The translations under genes and the position numbers were made by a program. Shown in pieces: positions 6,642 through 10,595 of a stretch of DNA of 10,595 nucleotides. Below the pieces are notes generated by a model. That model was not told the origin of the DNA. It did no database searches and saw nothing but the letters and a program-made list of their open reading frames with translations. Location of the stretch: contig CAYWDQ010000108.1 of assembly GCA_964457065.1 (NCBI GenBank), positions 1 through 10,595 on the forward strand, given 5' to 3'. The first letter of the stretch is position 1. Every line of letters starts with the position of its first letter. Origin of the DNA: Bog-473 sp964457065. GTDB lineage: Bacteria > Actinomycetota > Acidimicrobiia > Acidimicrobiales > RAAP-2.

Positions 6642-7430
6642 GTGGGACTCCTCGACGGAAAGCGACTCCTGATCACCGGCGTGCTCACCGACGCCTCCCT
6701 GGCCTTCGCCGTGGCCCGGCTGGCCCAGGAGGAGGGTGCGGAGATCGTCCTCTCCGGGGCGGGACGCGCCCTCTCCCTGACCCGGCGGACGGCCCGCAAG
6801 CTGCCCCGCGCGGCCGAGGTGCTGGAGATCGACGTGACGTCACCCGAACAGTTGGCCGCGGCCGGGGCGACACTGGCGGGTCGGTGGGACCGCCTCGACG
6901 GTCTGCTCCACGCCATCGGGTTCGCGCCCCCCGACTGTCTGGGCAGCGGGATGTTCACCGCGGACTGGGACGACGTCTCGGTGGCGCTCAACGTCTCCAC
7001 GTACTCCCTCAAGGCTCTGGTGGACGCGTTCCTGCCCCTCCTCGAGGCCGCCGGCCGGGACGGCGGGGCCTCGGTCGTCGGCCTCGACTTCGACGCGTCG
7101 GTGGCGTGGCCCGTCTACGACTGGATGGGCGTGGCCAAGGCGGCACTCGAGTCCCTCTCCCGCTACCTGGCCAAGGAGCTGGGCCCGCGTGGCATCCGGG
7201 TGAACCTCGTGGCGGCGGGACCGGTGAGGACCATGGCGGCGAAGTCGATCCCCGGCTTCAGCGCCTTCGAGGACACCTGGGCCGACCGCGCGCCGCTTGG
7301 CTGGGACGTCCACGACTCGACCGTCGTCGCCAAGGCGTGCCTGGCACTGTTCAGCGACCTGTTCCCGATGACGACCGGCGAGATCGTCCACGTGGACGGC
7401 GGGGTCCACGCCGTCGGCGGCTCCGCCTGA
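6642..7430 (+). CDS. fabI: NADH-dependent enoyl-[acyl-carrier-protein] reductase, InhA-like FabI
   Basis: It reduces the trans-2-enoyl-ACP double bond, the last step of each fatty-acid elongation cycle (type II FAS), in the cytosol. The 262-residue protein is the usual length. It begins GLLDGKRLLITGVLTDASLA, like the InhA/FabI Rossmann start. The catalytic pair is Tyr159 and Lys166 (YDWMGVAK), with GLDFD ahead of it, NLVAAGPVRTMA after it, and a C-terminal TTGEIVHVDGG. Sequence character is nearer to mycobacterial InhA than to E. coli FabI. GTG 6642 is the only start close to the fold's first strand; no ribosome site is visible. A CATAAC 12 bases upstream could be a -10 box of a nearly leaderless mRNA. 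It stands alone, not with fabG as in mycobacteria. Confidence 0.93.
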   Translation: MGLLDGKRLLITGVLTDASLAFAVARLAQEEGAEIVLSGAGRALSLTRRTARKLPRAAEVLEIDVTSPEQLAAAGATLAGRWDRLDGLLHAIGFAPPDCLGSGMFTADWDDVSVALNVSTYSLKALVDAFLPLLEAAGRDGGASVVGLDFDASVAWPVYDWMGVAKAALESLSRYLAKELGPRGIRVNLVAAGPVRTMAAKSIPGFSAFEDTWADRAPLGWDVHDSTVVAKACLALFSDLFPMTTGEIVHVDGGVHAVGGSA

Positions 7431-7513
7431 GGGACCCGGTCACGATCGTTCGTTCGGCCCCGCCGGCCGGCCGAGCAACCAATTTCGAACGCTCATGCTC
7501 GACGCTCGCTGAC

Positions 7514-7529
7514 CAGGTTCACGAACCTG
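7514..7529. promoter_or_regulatory. Perfect 16-bp palindromic operator candidate upstream of the ABC exporter
   Basis: CAGGTTCACGAACCTG consists of 7-base perfect arms around a 2-base centre. It ends 6 bases before a TANNNT box (TAGGTT) and 19 bases before the GTG start at 7549. Size and placement fit an operator for a dimeric repressor such as a TetR or MarR protein, which often control exporters. No regulator gene is next to it in the window, and the identity of the factor is unknown. Confidence 0.5.
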
Positions 7530-7535
7530 CGACGA

Positions 7536-7541
7536 TAGGTT
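7536..7541 (+). promoter_or_regulatory. Candidate -10 box for a leaderless ABC exporter transcript
   Basis: TAGGTT fits the actinobacterial TANNNT -10 pattern. Exactly 7 bases separate it from GTG 7549, the spacing expected when transcription starts at the start codon. No good -35 is seen at 17 bases; CTGACC at 7509-7514 is 21 bases away. The evidence is therefore mainly the spacing. Confidence 0.35.
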
Positions 7542-7548
7542 GCAGGGC

Positions 7549-9456
7549 GTGAGCATGCGGGGACACGCCATGGGAGGTGGCCGCGGCGGAGGATGGGGCG
7601 GCATGCGCTCCGTGCGCCAGGACCGGGCCGTCCTCCAGCACCGGGTCAAGAAGGGCACGGCGCGGCGCATGCTCACGTTCGCCGTCCCGTACAAGAAGAT
7701 CCTGGCCGTCTTCATCCCGGTCGTGATCCTCGACGCCGTCATCGCCGCGGTGAACCCCCTCATCCTTCGTGCCCTCATCGACAACGGGATCCTCAAGAAG
7801 GACAAGGACCTGGTGATAGAGCTGGCGATCCTGGTCGCCGTCCTTGCGCTGGCCGACGCCGGGCTCGCCCTCACCGAGCGGCGGATCTCCGCCTACATCG
7901 GCGAGAGCCTCATCTACGACATGCGCTCGAAGGTCTTCCGCCACATCCAGCGCATGCCGCTGGCCTTCTTCACCCGCACCCAGACCGGCGCGCTGGTCAG
8001 CCGCCTCAACAACGACGTCATCGGCGCCCAGCAGGCCTTCACGGACCTGCTGTCCAACGTCGTCGGCAACCTCGTCACGGTCGTCATCGTCATTGCGGCC
8101 ATGTTCTTCCTCAGCTGGCAGATCACCCTGGCCGCCCTGATCCTCGTCCCGCTCTTCCTCGTCCCGGCCCGCTTCGTCGGCCGGCGGATCGGGTCGCTGA
8201 CCAAGGAGGGCTACGACCTCAACAGCGAGATGAACATGGTGATGCAGGAGCGCTTCCAGGTCGGCGGCGCCATGCTGGTCAAGCTGATGGGACGGCCCGA
8301 CGCCGAGGCGACCTCATTCGAGGCCAAGGCCGGCCGAGTGCGCGACATCGGCATCGCCCAGGCCACCTACGCCCGGGTCTTCTTCGTGGCGCTGTCGCTG
8401 ACCGCGGCGCTTGCCACGGCCATCGTCTACGGGGTCGGCGGCGTCGCCGCCGTGGACGGCGTCCTCCAGGTGGGCACCGTCGTCGCCTTGACCAGCTACC
8501 TGACCCGCCTCTACCAGCCGCTCACCCAGCTCTCGAACCTCAACCTGGACGTCATGACGGCGCTGGTCTCCTTCGAGCGGCTCTTCGAGGTGCTCGACAT
8601 CGAGCCCATGATCACCGAGGACCCCGACGCCGTCGCCATCCCGCGCGGGCACGCCTCCATTGCGTTCGACGACGTGACCTTCACGTACCCGAGCGCAGGC
8701 GAGGTGTCGCTGGCCTCGCTCGAATCGGTGGCGGTGCTCGAGACGGGCCCGCGCCACGAGGTGCTGCACGAGGTGTCCTTCACGGTCGAGCCGGGCCAGA
8801 TGGTCGCCCTGGTGGGGCCCTCGGGCGCGGGGAAGACGACCATCTCCAACCTGGTCCCCCGGCTCTACGACGTCACCGCCGGGAGCGTGCGCCTGAGCGG
8901 CGTCGACGTGCGGCACGCCACCATGGCATCGGTGCGCGACGTCGTCGGCGTGGTGACCCAGGACCCGCACCTGTTCCACGACACGCTCCGGGCCAACCTC
9001 TTGTACGCCCGGCCCGAGGCCACGGAGCCCGAGGTGCTGGACGCCCTGGCCCAGGCGCAGATCGGACACCTGGTCGGTGAGCTGCCCGACGGCCTCGACA
9101 CCGTGATCGGCGAGCGGGGCTACCGGCTCTCGGGCGGGGAGAAGCAGCGGGTGGCCCTGGCCCGCCTGATGCTCAAGGCGCCCGACATCGTGGTGCTCGA
9201 CGAGGCCACCGCACACCTCGACTCGGAGTCCGAGGCGGCCGTCCAGCGCGCCCTGCGCGAGACGCTCGCCGGCCGCACCTCACTCGTCATCGCGCACCGG
9301 CTCTCCACCGTCCGGGAGGCCGACGAGCTGCTGGTCGTCGACGGCGGCCGCATCGTCGAACGCGGCACCCACGCCAGCCTCCTGGCCGACAACGGCCTGT
9401 ACGCCGAGCTCTACCGGACCCAGTTCGCCGACCAGGAGGAACCGGTCGAGACCTGA
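7549..9456 (+). CDS. ABC-type multidrug/lipid exporter half-transporter (TMD-NBD fusion)
   Basis: This inner-membrane exporter works as a dimer. The 635-residue protein has a Gly-rich N-terminus, then the membrane domain (about residues 40-330) with six hydrophobic segments such as ILAVFIPVVILDAVIAA, LVIELAILVAVLALADAGLA and LVTVVIVIAAMFFL. The ATPase domain has every motif: Walker A GPSGAGKTT (423-431, Lys429), Q-loop Gln471, signature LSGGEKQ (527-533), Walker B with Asp551-Glu552, and H-loop His583, so it should be active. Roughly 18 extra residues (about 385-402) lie between the A-loop region YPSAGE and the strand before Walker A. The substrate is unknown; such exporters move drugs, lipids or peptides. 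GTG 7549 is chosen for a leaderless start 7 bases after TAGGTT; ATG 7555 (with AGGG upstream) and TTG 7540 are alternatives. Control by the upstream palindrome is inferred. Confidence 0.92.
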   Translation: MSMRGHAMGGGRGGGWGGMRSVRQDRAVLQHRVKKGTARRMLTFAVPYKKILAVFIPVVILDAVIAAVNPLILRALIDNGILKKDKDLVIELAILVAVLALADAGLALTERRISAYIGESLIYDMRSKVFRHIQRMPLAFFTRTQTGALVSRLNNDVIGAQQAFTDLLSNVVGNLVTVVIVIAAMFFLSWQITLAALILVPLFLVPARFVGRRIGSLTKEGYDLNSEMNMVMQERFQVGGAMLVKLMGRPDAEATSFEAKAGRVRDIGIAQATYARVFFVALSLTAALATAIVYGVGGVAAVDGVLQVGTVVALTSYLTRLYQPLTQLSNLNLDVMTALVSFERLFEVLDIEPMITEDPDAVAIPRGHASIAFDDVTFTYPSAGEVSLASLESVAVLETGPRHEVLHEVSFTVEPGQMVALVGPSGAGKTTISNLVPRLYDVTAGSVRLSGVDVRHATMASVRDVVGVVTQDPHLFHDTLRANLLYARPEATEPEVLDALAQAQIGHLVGELPDGLDTVIGERGYRLSGGEKQRVALARLMLKAPDIVVLDEATAHLDSESEAAVQRALRETLAGRTSLVIAHRLSTVREADELLVVDGGRIVERGTHASLLADNGLYAELYRTQFADQEEPVET

Positions 9457-9486
9457 GGCACGGCTGGGACGGCCGCAGCACCGCAC

Positions 9487-9515
9487 CTGCACGAGAGGCC
9501 GACAAAAAGTAGAAT
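9487..9515 (+). promoter_or_regulatory. Candidate promoter of the nitronate monooxygenase gene
   Basis: TAGAAT at 9510-9515 matches 5 of 6 positions of TATAAT. A poor -35 candidate, CTGCAC (9487-9492), is 17 bases upstream. Transcription from here would give a leader of about 50 bases that includes the Shine-Dalgarno site. Confidence 0.4.
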
Positions 9516-9523
9516 CTGTTCTA
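9510..9523. promoter_or_regulatory. KstR-like palindromic operator over the -10 box
   Basis: TAGAATCTGTTCTA has 5-base perfect arms (TAGAA/TTCTA). It fits the published mycobacterial KstR consensus TNNAACNNGTTNNA at 7 of 8 fixed positions (AAT in place of AAC). KstR is a TetR-family repressor of steroid and lipid catabolism genes. The site covers the predicted -10 box, so bound protein would block transcription. The link to KstR is inferred from the pattern only. Confidence 0.45.
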
Positions 9524-9557
9524 GTCGCCGGGTTCCCGATTCGACGGGCACCCAATT

Positions 9558-9563
9558 AGGAGG
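9558..9563 (+). promoter_or_regulatory. Strong Shine-Dalgarno site deciding the GTG start
   Basis: AGGAGG lies 7 bases before GTG 9571, a near ideal ribosome binding site. It fixes the start of the last gene as a GTG codon. Confidence 0.8.
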
Positions 9564-9570
9564 TCTCCCC

Positions 9571-10595
9571 GTGCACAACGAGCTCTGCGAACGCCTCGGG
9601 ATCGAGTTCCCCATCTTCGCCTTCACCCACTGCCGCGACGTGGCGGCGGCCGTGTCCAACACCGGCGGCCTCGGCGTGCTCGGCGCGGTGGGCTTCAGCG
9701 CCGACGAGCTCGAGGTCGAGCTGTCGTGGTTGGACGAGCACGTGGGCGACCACCCCTACGGGGTCGACATCGTCATCCCCGGCAAGTACGAGGGGATGGG
9801 CGAGCTGGACCCGGTCAAGCTCGAAGAGGAGTTGCGGGCCATGATCCCCGAAGAGCACCGCACCTTCGCCAAGAAGATCCTGGCCGACCACGGTGTGCCC
9901 GAGCTCGAGGGTGGCCCCCGGCGCGAGTTGCTCGGGTGGACGGCGGCCACCGCGGCGCCGTTGGTCGAGGTCATCCTGCGCCACGACAAGGTCAAGCTGG
10001 TGGCCAACGCACTCGGCACGCCGCCCGACGACGTCATCGCGCAGGTCCACGACCACGGGATGTTGATCGCCGCGCTGGCGGGGTCGGTCAAGCACGCACT
10101 GAACCACAAGGCGGCCGGCGTCGACATCGTCATCTGCCAGGGCTCCGAGGGCGGGGGCCACACCGGCGACGTCGGGTCCATCGTGCTCTGGCCCGAGGTG
10201 ATTGACGCCGTCGCTCCCCTGCCCGTGCTGGCCGCCGGCGGGGTCGGGTCGGGGCGCCAGATGGCCGCCGCCATGGTCATGGGCGCGGCGGGCGTGTGGA
10301 CGGGCTCGCTGTGGCTGACCGTCGAGGAAGCGGACGTGCCGCCCAAGCAGATGGAGTCGTACCTCAAGGCGACGTCGCGGGACACGGTCCGGTCGCGCTC
10401 GTTCACCGGGAAGCCGTGCCGGCTGTTGAAGAACGACTGGACCGACGCCTGGGAGGACCCCGCCAACCCCAAGCCGCTCGGCATGCCGCTGCAGATGATG
10501 GTCGCCATCGACTGCGTGTCGCGTGGCCACGCCTACCCAGAGGAGGCCAGGGACGTGAACTTCAACCCGGCCGGTCAGGTGATCGGCCGGGCGAC
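9571..10595 (+). CDS. Nitronate monooxygenase / 2-nitropropane dioxygenase family flavoprotein (3' end outside window)
   Basis: This is an FMN-dependent TIM-barrel oxidoreductase of the NMO family. The first 341 residues are present; the frame is still open at the window edge. It begins with the family's substrate-face segment GIEFPIFAFTHCRDVAAAVSNTGGLGVLG (residues 10-38; it starts GIEFPIFAFTH). The flavin phosphate-binding parts are QGSEGGGHTG (190-199, with His197 at the usual catalytic His position) and AAGGVGSGR (221-229), then MGAAGVWTGS. The 60-120 region is longer than in classic NMOs and fits a group common in actinobacteria whose true substrate is uncertain. Members of this fold also serve as enoyl reductases or in steroid-ring catabolism (IpdC), and the KstR-like site upstream fits the latter. 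Real nitronate activity is not shown by sequence. The start is fixed by AGGAGG at 7 bases. Confidence 0.88.
   Translation, partial: MHNELCERLGIEFPIFAFTHCRDVAAAVSNTGGLGVLGAVGFSADELEVELSWLDEHVGDHPYGVDIVIPGKYEGMGELDPVKLEEELRAMIPEEHRTFAKKILADHGVPELEGGPRRELLGWTAATAAPLVEVILRHDKVKLVANALGTPPDDVIAQVHDHGMLIAALAGSVKHALNHKAAGVDIVICQGSEGGGHTGDVGSIVLWPEVIDAVAPLPVLAAGGVGSGRQMAAAMVMGAAGVWTGSLWLTVEEADVPPKQMESYLKATSRDTVRSRSFTGKPCRLLKNDWTDAWEDPANPKPLGMPLQMMVAIDCVSRGHAYPEEARDVNFNPAGQVIGRA

Noticed and set aside
6611..7012. Upstream extension of the npdG frame to 7012
   Set aside because: It is antisense to fabI. NpdG proteins begin right at the GILGGTG loop, so GTG 6610 is the sensible start.
7494..7557. CATGCTC and GAGCATG repeated in inverted order about 50 bases apart around the ABC start
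   Set aside because: Seven-base matches at this distance are expected by chance, and one copy includes the coding start.
9556..10530. - strand open frame of 324 codons at the right end
   Set aside because: It is His/Arg/Gly-rich shadow sequence of the NMO gene, which has clear flavin-binding motifs and a Shine-Dalgarno site.

Overview
The window looks like an environmental or metagenome-assembled scaffold from a high-GC Gram-positive bacterium (Actinomycetota). Three cofactor or lipid genes point there: an MshC-type ligase (mycothiol), an F420-dependent NADP reductase and an InhA-like enoyl reductase. GTG starts are common. A lineage near Acidimicrobiia is a guess that the sequence cannot settle. 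A run of exactly 100 N (3588-3687) marks a scaffold join of unknown true size, so linkage between the two halves is not proven by sequence.

Left part (1-3587). A WbpA-type UDP-N-acetylglucosamine/mannosamine dehydrogenase on the + strand converges on a - strand gene that resembles a decayed sigma factor with a C-terminal zf-HC2 zinc finger. Divergent from that gene, a good sigma70-type promoter (GTGACT, 17 bases, TATAAT) leads to a small unrecognised gene. Its stop codon overlaps the GTG start of a LuxR-type regulator whose receiver domain has lost key phosphorylation residues. This half is therefore surface-polysaccharide metabolism beside a regulatory cluster with atypical domains.

Middle part (3688-4835). 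A free-standing FtsH-like M41 metallopeptidase domain with no AAA or membrane part lies on the - strand. Hairpins at its 3' end may act as a terminator. About 400 bases without a convincing gene follow.

Right part (4836-10595). On the - strand, npdG (F420H2:NADP+ oxidoreductase) and mshC (mycothiol cysteine ligase) are separated by 2 bases and look like an operon linking two actinobacterial redox cofactors. Divergent from npdG, only 31 bases away, is the InhA-type enoyl reductase fabI. Next, on the + strand, is a complete ABC exporter half-transporter behind a perfect 16-bp palindrome. Last is a nitronate-monooxygenase-family flavoprotein, cut by the window edge, with a good Shine-Dalgarno site and a KstR-like palindrome over its -10 box.

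No tRNA, rRNA, CRISPR array or insertion sequence was seen. I found no clearly new multi-gene system. The most unusual items are the sigma-like/zinc-finger composite, the coupled small gene with its pseudo-receiver LuxR protein, the solitary M41 domain and the npdG-mshC pairing.
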